Source: a bacterium
GTDB taxonomy: Bacteria > Patescibacteria > Paceibacteria > Moranbacterales > UBA1568
NCBI GenBank assembly: GCA_021821305.1
Contig: JAKACP010000001.1
Span: forward strand, 496,001-560,000
Direction of reading: 5' to 3'
DNA length: 64,000 nucleotides
The position numbers and the translations under genes are program-made. The notes below the pieces were generated by a model that was not told where the DNA came from, did no database searches, and worked only from the letters and a program-made list of their open reading frames with translations. Below, piece by piece: positions 17,559 to 26,565 of this stretch (the first letter of the stretch is position 1; the number at the start of each line of letters is the position of its first letter).

Positions 17559-19352
17559 ATGCACGCGAACGAAATACGGCGCCGCTTCCTCGAATTTTTC
17601 CGGAAACGCGGCCACGCCATAATCCCATCCGCACCACTCGTTCCCGAGAACGATCCTTCGGTCCTGTTCACGACGGCGGGCATGCAGCCGCTCGTACCGT
17701 ATCTTCTCGGCGCGCCGCACCCCGCGGGCAAGCGGATCGCGAACTCGCAGAAATGCGTTCGGACGCAGGACATCGACGAAGTCGGCGACAATACGCACGA
17801 CACGTTTTTCGAGATGCTCGGCAACTGGTCGCTCGGGGACTATTTCAAGGATGACGCGATCAAGTGGAGCTATGAATTCCTCACCTCGCGGGAAGAGGGG
17901 CTCGGGCTCGATCCGAATCGGCTCTACGTGACCGTGTTCGGGGGCAATGACGATGCTCCGCGCGACGAGGAATCGTTCGCGATCTGGAAAAGCCTGGGCA
18001 TCCCCGAGCACCGTATCTATTTCATGACCACGGAACCCTCGGGCAAGGAACCGAACTGGTGGAGTCCGGGCGACAACGGCCCCTGCGGCCCGGATTCGGA
18101 GATGTTCTACGATGTGACCGAGGACGGCCTCGGCGATCTTACCAAGGAGGAATACATGGCGGCGGACGACCGGCAGGAGGTGGTCGAGATCTGGAACGAC
18201 GTCTTCATGGAATACGCGAAGAAGGACGGAAAAGTGACGGGCAAGCTCACGACCAAGAACGTCGATACCGGGGCCGGCCTCGAGCGCCTCGCGATGGTCA
18301 TGCAGAAGACCGACAACGTGTTCGCCACCGATCTCTTCGCTCCGCTCATGACAGCTATCCGGACGCTGGCGAAAAACGACTGGGACGAGCGCGCGGCGCG
18401 CATCGTGGCGGATCATGTCCGGACGAGCGTCTTCCTCGTCGGTGACGGGGTCTCGCCGTCCAATACCGATCAGGGATATATTTTGCGGAGGCTGTTGCGC
18501 CGCGCGGTCCGCTATGCCGATACGCTCGGGATGCCGGGAGGAAGCCTCGCCTCGCTCGTCCCGACGGTGCTCGACACCTACGCCGAAGCCTATCCCGATC
18601 TCGCGGAAGCGAGCGAGGCGATCACGGGAGCGATACTTGCCGAGGAGGAGAAATTCCGCCGGACGCTCGCGCGCGGCATGAAGGAATTCGAGAAACGGAT
18701 CGCGTCCGGAGGGCTCACCGGGACGGACGCGTTCGAGCTTTTCTCCACGTATGGATTTCCGCTCGAGATGACGGTCGAGCTGGCCTCGGAAAAGGGCGTG
18801 ACGTTCGACCACGCGGCGTTCGCGGAGGAGTTCCGCCGGCACCAGGACCTCTCGCGCACCGCGTCCGCGGGCAAGTTCAAAGGCGGACTCGCGGATCACA
18901 GCGAACAGGTGACCATGCTCCATACCGCGACCCATCTCATGCTCGCCGGCCTCCGGAAATACCTCGGGGACCATGTCCACCAGGCGGGATCCAACATCAC
19001 CGAGGAACGGACCCGGTTCGATTTCACGCATCCGGAAAAAGTCCCGCGCGAGACGCTCGACCTCGTGGAAGCCTATGTCAACGAGGCGATAGCGCATAAG
19101 TGTCCCATGACCATCGAGCGCATGCCCAAGGACGCCGCGAAGGACCGCGGAGTGGAGGGGAGCTTCTGGGACAAGTATCCGGAGACGGTGGATGTCTATA
19201 TGGCCAAGGCGGAGGACGGCACCGTATATTCCCAGGAGCTCTGCGGCGGGCCGCACGTGAAGAATACCGGTGACATCAAGGGGACATTCCGTATCATCAA
19301 GGAAGAGGCGTCGTCGGCGGGTGTTCGGAGAATCAAAGCCGTGATAGAATAG
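17559..19352 (+). CDS. alaS: Alanyl-tRNA synthetase, minimal form
   Basis: 597 aa, against 850-900 in most bacteria. The class II catalytic domain begins at residue 1 (RRRFLEFFRKRGHAIIPSAP; FTTAGMQPLVPYLLG). The editing/SAD domain has the zinc ligands HTATH near residue 454 and CGGPH near residue 562. The protein ends right after SAD (SSAGVRRIKAVIE) and lacks the C-Ala/DHHA1 domain. Short AlaRS forms of this kind are known in CPR. No Shine-Dalgarno sequence. Confidence 0.95.
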   Translation: MHANEIRRRFLEFFRKRGHAIIPSAPLVPENDPSVLFTTAGMQPLVPYLLGAPHPAGKRIANSQKCVRTQDIDEVGDNTHDTFFEMLGNWSLGDYFKDDAIKWSYEFLTSREEGLGLDPNRLYVTVFGGNDDAPRDEESFAIWKSLGIPEHRIYFMTTEPSGKEPNWWSPGDNGPCGPDSEMFYDVTEDGLGDLTKEEYMAADDRQEVVEIWNDVFMEYAKKDGKVTGKLTTKNVDTGAGLERLAMVMQKTDNVFATDLFAPLMTAIRTLAKNDWDERAARIVADHVRTSVFLVGDGVSPSNTDQGYILRRLLRRAVRYADTLGMPGGSLASLVPTVLDTYAEAYPDLAEASEAITGAILAEEEKFRRTLARGMKEFEKRIASGGLTGTDAFELFSTYGFPLEMTVELASEKGVTFDHAAFAEEFRRHQDLSRTASAGKFKGGLADHSEQVTMLHTATHLMLAGLRKYLGDHVHQAGSNITEERTRFDFTHPEKVPRETLDLVEAYVNEAIAHKCPMTIERMPKDAAKDRGVEGSFWDKYPETVDVYMAKAEDGTVYSQELCGGPHVKNTGDIKGTFRIIKEEASSAGVRRIKAVIE

Positions 19353-19411
19353 GGGCACGGCAGGCGATCGTCCGTCTCCGTCCCAGTTCCTTGAAGAAAG
19401 GAGAATCGTTC

Positions 19412-19606
19412 ATGAAATCAGCCGACATCATATCTTTTCCCGATCCGAGCGAACGAAAAAAAAGGCACTCAAAAAAGCGACGGCAGGCGAGACTCATCGA
19501 TTGCCTTTTCGGTGAAATCGACCTCTTCCGACTCCTCCGGGACTCCGAAGAAAAGATCATCGCCCTCCGTCGAAAAAACAAACGGGATCCCGAGAGGAAC
19601 CCATGA
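19412..19606 (+). CDS. Small basic protein of unknown function
   Basis: 64 aa, rich in Lys and Arg (RKKRHSKKRRQARL), starting at an ATG 8 bases after AAAGGAGA. It has no membrane segment. I recognise no family. It follows alaS but its strong ribosome-binding site is the kind seen in front of the accessory genes here, not the housekeeping genes. A DNA- or RNA-binding role is possible from charge alone. Confidence 0.55.
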   Translation: MKSADIISFPDPSERKKRHSKKRRQARLIDCLFGEIDLFRLLRDSEEKIIALRRKNKRDPERNP

Positions 19607-19659
19607 ACCCCGAGCGCTCGGCCGCGAGGGGATTTTTGTTTCTCGAAAAAGATTGTCTT

Positions 19660-19696
19660 GAAAAAAGAAAATCTCCGTATGGATTCATACGGAGAT
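19660..19696 (-). terminator. Terminator of the 19717-20202 gene
   Basis: On the minus strand ATCTCCGTATG, loop, complement, followed by TTTTCTTTTTTC. Confidence 0.85.
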
Positions 19697-19716
19697 AGCG
19701 GTCGAATGTGGTCGCA

Positions 19717-20202
19717 TCAGCTGTCCCTTCGGAGAAGTTTCGGGGAAACGGAATAGATGTTCCCGTTTACCGTATCCAGAACCAGGACGCGTTTCGCGGG
19801 AATGGTAGTTCCGCCTCCTCGCCGGAACGCTACGATTGTTTTTGTATACGACTCCGCTCGTGCGGCGAAGTCGGTGAACTCACAGGGATACATGCGGAGG
19901 GATGGTCTTCCTTCCTCGACCGCAAGGACCGAAAGAAGGTGGTCGTTCAAGGATGTCTCACTGAGGACGGAATGCGTAAATCGCATCCGATCGCCCGGAT
20001 ACAGACAATCCTCTTCCGCCTCCTCCGGAAGATCCGATTCAAGTACGAAGGTCTTGACCAGCGCTCCCGCGTTCGGTTTCTGCGGTATCACTTTGTTGAA
20101 TGATTCGCACCAGGGAACATCCCCGAAAATCGATTCATCCCATTCCCTTGGTTCCTTGCTGTGAGGAAAAGGTTCATAGTACATCATCAGTGCGTGGCCC
20201 AT
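19717..20202 (-). CDS. Unknown protein behind duplicated leader (copy A)
   Basis: 161 aa, soluble, acidic, with no membrane segment and no recognised motif; a glycine triplet (AFRRGGGTTIPAKR) and two separated Cys stand out. The ATG at 20202 follows AAGGAGA by 5 bases. Its 5' leader (20208-20315) is identical to that of the 20438-20956 gene though the two proteins are not similar. Own promoter and own terminator. Confidence 0.7.
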   Translation of the reverse strand: MGHALMMYYEPFPHSKEPREWDESIFGDVPWCESFNKVIPQKPNAGALVKTFVLESDLPEEAEEDCLYPGDRMRFTHSVLSETSLNDHLLSVLAVEEGRPSLRMYPCEFTDFAARAESYTKTIVAFRRGGGTTIPAKRVLVLDTVNGNIYSVSPKLLRRDS

Positions 20203-20207
20203 CTCGG

Positions 20208-20315
20208 TCTCCTTCTTTCAGATTGAAAGGTTCGCGCGTCTGCGCAAGGAGATACCCCGGAAATCCGGGGAACAGGCAGACACACGACAGAGACCCTCGC
20301 GGGCGCTTTTGTGAA
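20208..20315 (-). promoter_or_regulatory. Structured 5' leader, copy A
   Basis: 108 bases identical to 20962-21069. Read on the minus strand it can form: a small hairpin CCC-GCGA-GGG with a GNRA loop; a 12-bp stem between TCGTGTGTCTGC and GCAGACGCGCGA; a nested hairpin CCCCGG-ATTT-CCGGGG; an element TCTCCTT exactly complementary to the Shine-Dalgarno AAGGAGA; and a hairpin CTTTCA-ATC-TGAAAG directly before that Shine-Dalgarno. This arrangement suggests a cis-acting RNA switch or a protein-binding site controlling translation. Confidence 0.6.
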
Positions 20316-20330
20316 TGTACTCAGCTGACC

Positions 20331-20359
20331 ATCGTACTCCAAAAAGGCTTTTTTGTCAA
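20331..20359 (-). promoter_or_regulatory. Promoter of leader copy A
   Basis: Minus strand TTGACA (20359-20354), 17-bp spacer, TACGAT (20336-20331). Confidence 0.7.
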
Positions 20360-20391
20360 GAGATTCGGATGTCTGTTCCCGGAATCCGAGT

Positions 20392-20430
20392 GAAAAAACA
20401 ACCCCTGAGAGAATTTTCTCTTCAGGGGCT
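20392..20430 (-). terminator. Terminator of the 20438-20956 gene
   Basis: Stem GCCCCTGAAGAGAA with its complement, then TTGTTTTTTC on the minus strand. Confidence 0.85.
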
Positions 20431-20437
20431 TCGTGTG

Positions 20438-20956
20438 TCAGACATGGACCGATTGTTCCGGTTTCATGTTGTCGCTTCGTCTGCGGGCGAAGAACTTGGA
20501 AATGGCCGCGTTGTATGCGGCGAGCGTTGTTTCGTTGCTTTCCATTTCCTGCATCAAACGGTTGAACCGGACATCGAAATCGCACATGAGCACCGCTTTC
20601 GTCTGCAAGTCGAGAGACCGGCTCTGGGTGGAGCGGGATATCTCGCATATTATTTCCGCGAGGTCGATCTGGTTCCGTTGAAGCGCGAAAAGGACTTCCT
20701 TTCTGGCCACGCTCAGCTCCTCCGCTGATTTTCCCGCGGTCAGTTCCGATATTTCGAGCTCGGATGCTTCCGATTCGAATTCTTGGAGCCAGTCCGAATC
20801 CGGATTCTCCTTCAGGGCGATCGTCTCGTCCGTCGGAGCTTTCTTGCCGAATAAGGAAATGGTGTGGACCACTTCCTGCAGGGATGTCGCGAGGAATCCG
20901 GCGAACCTGGGAAAAGAAAGGTGCTGATAGCGACCTGCTAGCTGGTGAAAGTTCAT
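20438..20956 (-). CDS. Unknown helical protein behind duplicated leader (copy B)
   Basis: 172 aa, predicted mostly helical and acidic in the middle (LQEFESEASELEISELTAGK) with a basic tail (FFARRRSDNMKPE). No membrane segment and no family recognised. The ATG at 20956 follows AAGGAGA by 6 bases (AAGGAGATAACCATG). Leader, promoter and terminator are all its own. Confidence 0.7.
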   Translation of the reverse strand: MNFHQLAGRYQHLSFPRFAGFLATSLQEVVHTISLFGKKAPTDETIALKENPDSDWLQEFESEASELEISELTAGKSAEELSVARKEVLFALQRNQIDLAEIICEISRSTQSRSLDLQTKAVLMCDFDVRFNRLMQEMESNETTLAAYNAAISKFFARRRSDNMKPEQSVHV

Positions 20957-20958
20957 GG

Positions 20959-21165
20959 TTATCTCCTTCTTTCAGATTGAAAGGTTCGCGCGTCTGCGCA
21001 AGGAGATACCCCGGAAATCCGGGGAACAGGCAGACACACGACAGAGACCCTCGCGGGCGCTTTTGTGAACGTACTCAACTTGCCATTATACTCCGAAATG
21101 GCTTTTTTGTCAAGATACCGGGGTAATCCGGATATCGTTGTCGAAAATCCAAAAAAACGTTTCAT
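20959..21165 (-). CDS. Doubtful 68-aa upstream ORF overlapping leader copy B
   Basis: From ATG 21165, seven bases after the strong site GAAGGAGGGG, an ORF runs through the promoter and leader of copy B and stops at TAA inside AGGAGATAACCATG, which would couple it to the next gene. An extended -10 (TGCTATACT, minus strand, 21223-21215) lies upstream. Against it: in copy A the same frame has no comparable start and no stop at that place. Possibly a real leader protein, possibly chance. Confidence 0.25.
   Translation of the reverse strand: MKRFFGFSTTISGLPRYLDKKAISEYNGKLSTFTKAPARVSVVCLPVPRISGVSPCADARTFQSERRR
20962..21069 (-). promoter_or_regulatory. Structured 5' leader, copy B
   Basis: Identical to copy A over 108 bases. 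Here the internal ATCTCCTT is complementary to all eight bases AAGGAGAT of the downstream ribosome-binding site. The predicted structure is the same as in copy A. Confidence 0.6.
21085..21113 (-). promoter_or_regulatory. Consensus promoter of leader copy B
   Basis: Minus strand TTGACA (21113-21108), 17-bp spacer, TATAAT (21090-21085): a perfect sigma-70 consensus, stronger than in copy A. Confidence 0.8.
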
Positions 21166-21264
21166 TTTTGCCCCTCCTTCTGAAAAAAGGCTTTTCAGAG
21201 ATTTCGATGCCTTCAGTATAGCATGAAAATGGCTTGTAAAAAACCCTGTCCGGACACCGAAACA

Positions 21265-21292
21265 TTGACAAAAATCGGAAAACCCGTAGAAT
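21265..21292 (+). promoter_or_regulatory. Promoter of rplU
   Basis: TTGACA (21265-21270), 16-bp spacer, TAGAAT (21287-21292). The predicted start leaves about 25 bases before the ATG. Confidence 0.75.
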
Positions 21293-21324
21293 GGGGAATG
21301 TTACTTCTTTTTGATGGCATCCTT

Positions 21325-21636
21325 ATGTTCGCAGTGATCAAGACCGGCGGGAAACAGTACCTCGTATCCGCCGGAACCAAGGTAAAGGTCGAGAAGCTTG
21401 AGGGGGAGATCGGCTCCAAACTCTCGTTCGAGACGCTCTATGTCGGCGATGAGAAGACCGCCGCTGTCGGTACGCCGCTCGTGTCGGGCGCCGTCGTGGA
21501 GGGAAAGATCGTCGACCAGGACCGGCACGACAAGGTCGTCGGTATCAAATACAAGCCGAAGAAGCGCTACAAGATGAAATTCGGCCATCGTCAGGCGTAT
21601 ACCGAGGTCGAGATCACCAAGGTGTCGGCGAAATAG
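21325..21636 (+). CDS. rplU: Large-subunit ribosomal protein bL21
   Basis: 103 aa starting MFAVIKTGGKQYLV, with the rRNA-binding C-terminal block KPKKRYKMKFGHRQAYTEVEI. Upstream in-frame codons were rejected because the family begins at this Met. Unlike in most bacteria rpmA is not next to it. Monocistronic with its own promoter and terminator. Confidence 0.95.
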   Translation: MFAVIKTGGKQYLVSAGTKVKVEKLEGEIGSKLSFETLYVGDEKTAAVGTPLVSGAVVEGKIVDQDRHDKVVGIKYKPKKRYKMKFGHRQAYTEVEITKVSAK

Positions 21637-21653
21637 CTTCCTGCGGACAAATG

Positions 21654-21687
21654 AAAACCGCCCATCATTATGACTGGGCGGTTTTTT
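21654..21687 (+). terminator. Terminator of rplU
   Basis: Stem AAACCGCCCA / TGGGCGGTTT with a run of T. It may also serve the converging gene at 21692. Confidence 0.9.
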
Positions 21688-21691
21688 GTCG

Positions 21692-22027
21692 CTATGCTTT
21701 GGCAAGCACCAGCGGTTCGCTGGAAAGTTCCTTGTAGAAGAAAAGGATGATCGAAAATTGTGTGGATTCGCGTTCGGAGGGGAAGAACCCTTTGATGAAG
21801 ACGTCTTTCCCGTGCCACATGTTCAATGTGGTGATGCCGAGGTGGTACTTCGCATTTTGCAGGAACGTTCCGTACGACGAGGTGTATCCGCCGAACTTGC
21901 ACGGAACCTTGTCTTTCGGATCCTGCTCCGAGGCATTCGCCTGGTTCAGATAGTGCTGCCTGAGGCTCTCGATGATCGTATCGAGATCGTCATCGGGGCA
22001 GGTCCATTCGATGATAGGTCGGTTCAT
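21692..22027 (-). CDS. Unknown protein, second gene of a pair
   Basis: 111 aa, soluble, with aromatic-rich stretches (KFGGYTSSYGTFLQNAKYH and ILFFYKELSS). No family recognised. ATG at 22027 after GAAAGGGA. It starts 12 bases behind the 22040-22378 gene, so the two are a two-gene operon from the promoter at 22432-22459. Confidence 0.65.
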   Translation of the reverse strand: MNRPIIEWTCPDDDLDTIIESLRQHYLNQANASEQDPKDKVPCKFGGYTSSYGTFLQNAKYHLGITTLNMWHGKDVFIKGFFPSERESTQFSIILFFYKELSSEPLVLAKA

Positions 22028-22039
22028 GAGATGTCCCTT

Positions 22040-22378
22040 TCATTCGACTACGAACACGTGAATCTGGCCGCGAAACGCTTCGCACGGGGCTTCCCCATAC
22101 TGCCCGCTTCCGGTGGCAGATATCTCGCCACGCCATTCGGGTCCGAAATACGGATCCACGACGCGATCGATCTCGACCCGGCCCTCGAAGTCCTTGAGTT
22201 CCGGGCCGGCCTCGCGGGGCGGATCCCATTTTCCGGTCAATGCGACCTGGAAATCCTGCAACGGAATATTGGCCCGATCGGCCACCCTTGCGGCGATGAA
22301 GCGTTTGGTTACATCGGAAAAATCCTGACGGGTCACGTAATGGCCCCCGAGTGAAATCGAAAAGTCTTCGCGTTCCAT
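22040..22378 (-). CDS. Unknown protein, first gene of a pair
   Basis: 112 aa, starting MEREDFSISLGGHYVTRQDF. Soluble, no membrane segment, no known motif. Preceded by AAAAGGAGGG. The predicted transcript has a leader of roughly 45 bases. Confidence 0.65.
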   Translation of the reverse strand: MEREDFSISLGGHYVTRQDFSDVTKRFIAARVADRANIPLQDFQVALTGKWDPPREAGPELKDFEGRVEIDRVVDPYFGPEWRGEISATGSGQYGEAPCEAFRGQIHVFVVE

Positions 22379-22431
22379 GGCTGTACCCTCCTTTTCTCCT
22401 CAAAATGTGAACGAACTTCAAAACTGCGTAT

Positions 22432-22459
22432 ATTATACCAGTTTCTCACGATTTGTCAA
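22432..22459 (-). promoter_or_regulatory. Promoter of the 22378 operon, inside the recR 3' end
   Basis: Minus strand TTGACA (22459-22454), 16-bp spacer, TATAAT (22437-22432). It overlaps the last codons of recR. Confidence 0.8.
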
Positions 22460-23026
22460 TGCTGACTTGAGCGTCATCTCGTCGGCGTATTCGATATCGC
22501 CGCCGGTCGCGAGTCCGCGTGCGAGCCGGGAAACGCGTACGCCGAGCGGTTCGAGCTTCTTTTTCAGGTAAAGGGCGGTCAGATCTCCTTCGGTGGTCGG
22601 GTTGAGCGCGAGAATCACCTCCTCGACATGCTCCTCGCCGATGCGGTTCTGGAGCTCGGGGATGCGCAAGGCGGTACCGCCGTCGCCTCCTGCCTGCATG
22701 ACTCCGCCCAGGCAGTGATAGCGCCCGTGGAAACTCGCCGACCGCTCGAGGGCGATCACGTCCATGGGTTCCTCGACGACGCAGAGGATCGACGTATCGC
22801 GCTTGGGATCCTCGCAGATGTCGCAGTATTCTCCCTCGGATATGTGGAAACAGCGGGAGCAGAACGAGAGGTTCTTCAGCTCCTCGAGGCTTTCGGCGAA
22901 AGCGAGCAGTTTCGCGTCTTCCTGTTTGAAGAGGTAGAGCACGATGCGCTCGGCCATCTTCGGTCCGACGGACGGAAGGGCCGCGAAATGCGATATCAGG
23001 TTCTGGAACGATTTTGGATACCTCAT
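22433..23026 (-). CDS. recR: Recombination mediator RecR
   Basis: 197 aa. N-terminal helix-hairpin-helix (HFAALPSVGPKMAERIVLYL), a four-Cys zinc finger (CSRCFHISEGEYCDIC), and a Toprim domain (ILCVVEEPMDVIALE). With RecO it loads RecA at gaps. The start was placed at MRYPKSFQNLI, where the family begins, rather than at the longer ORF reaching 23086. No Shine-Dalgarno sequence. Confidence 0.95.
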   Translation of the reverse strand: MRYPKSFQNLISHFAALPSVGPKMAERIVLYLFKQEDAKLLAFAESLEELKNLSFCSRCFHISEGEYCDICEDPKRDTSILCVVEEPMDVIALERSASFHGRYHCLGGVMQAGGDGGTALRIPELQNRIGEEHVEEVILALNPTTEGDLTALYLKKKLEPLGVRVSRLARGLATGGDIEYADEMTLKSALTNREKLV

Positions 23027-23057
23027 ACTGAAAACACGATATTCAAAACACAAAAAG

Positions 23058-23135
23058 CCAAACAAAACACAGTCATCAAAGCACAAACGATTTCTTTTTT
23101 GTGCTTCTTAACCTTATGTTTTGTGCTTTGTTTGG
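23058..23135. repeat. AT-rich imperfect inverted repeat between dnaB and recR
   Basis: CCAAACAAAACACA at the left pairs imperfectly with TTGTGCTTTGTTTGG at the right, and AAGCACAAA with TTTGTGCTT inside. It is the lowest-GC stretch of this neighbourhood and holds no gene. It may act as a stem in the dnaB-recR transcript or be a small relic. Confidence 0.5.
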
Positions 23136-23169
23136 TATTTTGTGCATCTGTCTTTTGTGTTTTCCGAAA

Positions 23170-24534
23170 TTACATTTCGGAATGGACCCTCTCGAGATTG
23201 CGGAAGGTGGTCGAATTCTCGTCGAAGTAGAGGGAGACCTTGCCGACGGGGCCGTTGCGGTGCTTGGCGATGATGACGTCGGCGATGTTCTTGTTCGGGG
23301 TATCCGGTTTCACGCGGTCTTCGCGGTAGAGGAAGAGCACGACGTCGGCGTCCTGTTCGATGGAACCGGATTCACGGAGGTCGGAGAGCTTCGGTATCTG
23401 GTCGGGCCGCGATTCGACGGCGCGGGAGAGCTGGGAGAGCGCGATGACCGGGACATTGAGCTCCTTGGCGAGCTGTTTGAGACCGCGGGAGATCTCGGAG
23501 ATCTCCTGGACGCGGTTGTCGCCGCCGCGGGAGCGTCCTTCCATGAGCTGGAGGTAGTCGATGATGATGAGGCCGAGCTTGTGCTCCGACTGCAGACGCC
23601 GCGCCATGGTGCGCATTTCCATGATATTGGCGGACGAGGTGTCGTCGATGAAGATCGGGGCCTCGGAAAGGACGCCGATCGCTTCGCCGATCTTCTGGAA
23701 GTCGTTGCCTTCGCCCTCGGTCTGGAGCTTGCCGGTGCGCAGGCGCCACAGATCGACGCCGGACTGTGCGGCGATCATACGGTCGACGAGCTGATCCGAG
23801 GACATTTCGAGCGAGAAGATGCCGACCGGCACCTTGGAGTGGACACCGACCTGCCGCGCGATGTCGAGGGCGAAGGTCGTCTTACCGACCGACGGACGGG
23901 CCGCGAGGATGATGAGGTCGGAGTTCTGGAGTCCCGAGAGGACGTTGTCGAGGTCGGTATAGGTGGTGGGGACGCCGCGGAAGGACTTGTCGCTCTTGTG
24001 GAGCTCGTCGATGCGGTTGAACGCGTCCTCGAGGATGGAACGGATCGGGATGAAGTCCTGCTTGAGGTACTTCTGGCTGACGCCGAAGAGACGCTGTTCC
24101 GCGTCGTCGAGGACCTTCTGGACGTCGTCTTCCTCGTTGAACCCCATCTCGACGATCTCCGAGGCCGCCGTGATGAGTCGGCGGAGGAGGGATTTCTTCT
24201 GGACGACCTTGGCGTAGTGCGCGACGTTGGACGCGGAGGGGACGGTATTGACGAGCGAGGCGAGGTAGCCCGAGCCGCCGACGGAGTCGAGCTTGCCTTT
24301 TTCCTCGAGTTTGTTCGCGAGCGAGAGGACGTCGATCGGATCGCGGTCCTCGTAGAGCTCGAACATCGACTCGTAGATCAGGTTGTGGTCTCCCTTGTAG
24401 AAATCACCGGGGCGGACGAGGTCGGCGACCTTGATGATGGCGTCCTTGTCCAGCATCAAAGAGCCGAGCACCGACTGCTCGGCTTCGATATTGTGCGGCG
24501 GGACGCGGAGGTGTTCGGTGTTCTTGGTAGCCAT
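23170..24534 (-). CDS. dnaB: Replicative DNA helicase
   Basis: 454 aa. The N-terminal primase-interacting domain (PPHNIEAEQSVLGSLMLDKD) is followed by the RecA-like motor with Walker A ARPSVGKTT, Walker B LIIIDYLQLM and the SRAVESRPDQIPKLSDLRES block. It forms the hexameric fork helicase. No Shine-Dalgarno sequence. Directly upstream of recR on the same strand. Confidence 0.97.
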   Translation of the reverse strand: MATKNTEHLRVPPHNIEAEQSVLGSLMLDKDAIIKVADLVRPGDFYKGDHNLIYESMFELYEDRDPIDVLSLANKLEEKGKLDSVGGSGYLASLVNTVPSASNVAHYAKVVQKKSLLRRLITAASEIVEMGFNEEDDVQKVLDDAEQRLFGVSQKYLKQDFIPIRSILEDAFNRIDELHKSDKSFRGVPTTYTDLDNVLSGLQNSDLIILAARPSVGKTTFALDIARQVGVHSKVPVGIFSLEMSSDQLVDRMIAAQSGVDLWRLRTGKLQTEGEGNDFQKIGEAIGVLSEAPIFIDDTSSANIMEMRTMARRLQSEHKLGLIIIDYLQLMEGRSRGGDNRVQEISEISRGLKQLAKELNVPVIALSQLSRAVESRPDQIPKLSDLRESGSIEQDADVVLFLYREDRVKPDTPNKNIADVIIAKHRNGPVGKVSLYFDENSTTFRNLERVHSEM

Positions 24535-24590
24535 GGGAGCCTGTCTTGAGTGAATCTCATTCTAGCACCATTTCCCGGAAACGGAAACAC

Positions 24591-24619
24591 TGGACAAACG
24601 GCGGGAAATAGGGTATATT
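24591..24619 (+). promoter_or_regulatory. Promoter of the 24661 gene
   Basis: TGGACA (24591-24596), 17-bp spacer, TATATT (24614-24619). Confidence 0.65.
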
Positions 24620-24660
24620 GTGACGATGTGTCCCTTATCAACCGGAACGGAGGATGTGCC

Positions 24661-25029
24661 ATGGCAGTGGAAAATGTCAAGAATCTCGAGAAGTTCTTCG
24701 CCAAAAAAATCGATGGAATCGATCTCGAGGGAGAAAACTGCATTCAGGAATTCTGGGAGTGGTATCGCGGAAACGACGTACGACTGCTTCTCCCGCCGTA
24801 TATCAATTTCCGAAAAAAGACCCTGAACGCGATCTTCATCCCGCTCAAGGACGTGCGGAGAGCGGTCTTCCAGGCGAAGAGCCGCGAGAAGGTGCGGGAA
24901 AAAGTCGAGAAGTGGAAAAAGACGGAATGCGGAAAAAAATCCTGCATCCATGACGAGTGGTACGCGTCGTTTCCCTCGGACCTTTCTGCCGATGAACATA
25001 TCTTCGTCGCCACCGTCTTTTACGAATAG
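24661..25029 (+). CDS. Unknown small protein
   Basis: 122 aa, beginning MAVENVKNLEKFFAKKID, with a helical, strongly basic stretch (REKVREKVEKWKKTECGKK) and three Cys. No membrane segment and no recognised family. ATG follows GGAGGATGTGCC. Own promoter and terminator; lies alone between the divergent dnaB and the converging cysS. Confidence 0.65.
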   Translation: MAVENVKNLEKFFAKKIDGIDLEGENCIQEFWEWYRGNDVRLLLPPYINFRKKTLNAIFIPLKDVRRAVFQAKSREKVREKVEKWKKTECGKKSCIHDEWYASFPSDLSADEHIFVATVFYE

Positions 25030-25050
25030 CGAGGCGTAGCGGCATCACGA

Positions 25051-25073
25051 GCCGGAGAATAACACTCCGGCTT

Positions 25074-25080
<7 letters not shown>
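25051..25080 (+). terminator. Terminator of the 24661 gene
   Basis: GCCGGAG, 7-base loop, CTCCGGC, then CTTTTATTTTTT. It overlaps the end of cysS on the other strand. Confidence 0.85.
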
Positions 25081-26477
<1,397 letters not shown>

Positions 26478-26519
26478 AGGCAGGAAGCACTGAACATATA
26501 TCATGATACCAAACAAAGC

Positions 26520-26545
26520 AAAAGAGGGATACCTCCCTCTTTTTT
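26520..26545 (-). terminator. Terminator between corA-like gene and cysS
   Basis: AAAAGAGGGA, short loop, TCCCTCTTTTTT; on the minus strand it ends the CorA-like transcript. Confidence 0.75.
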
Positions 26546-26565
26546 CCGGTATCCGTCGGCGGTGC

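Noticed and set aside
19612..21324. CRISPR array suggested by the repeated block
   Set aside because: There are only two copies about 750 bases apart, each tied to a promoter and a gene start, with no regular short spacers.
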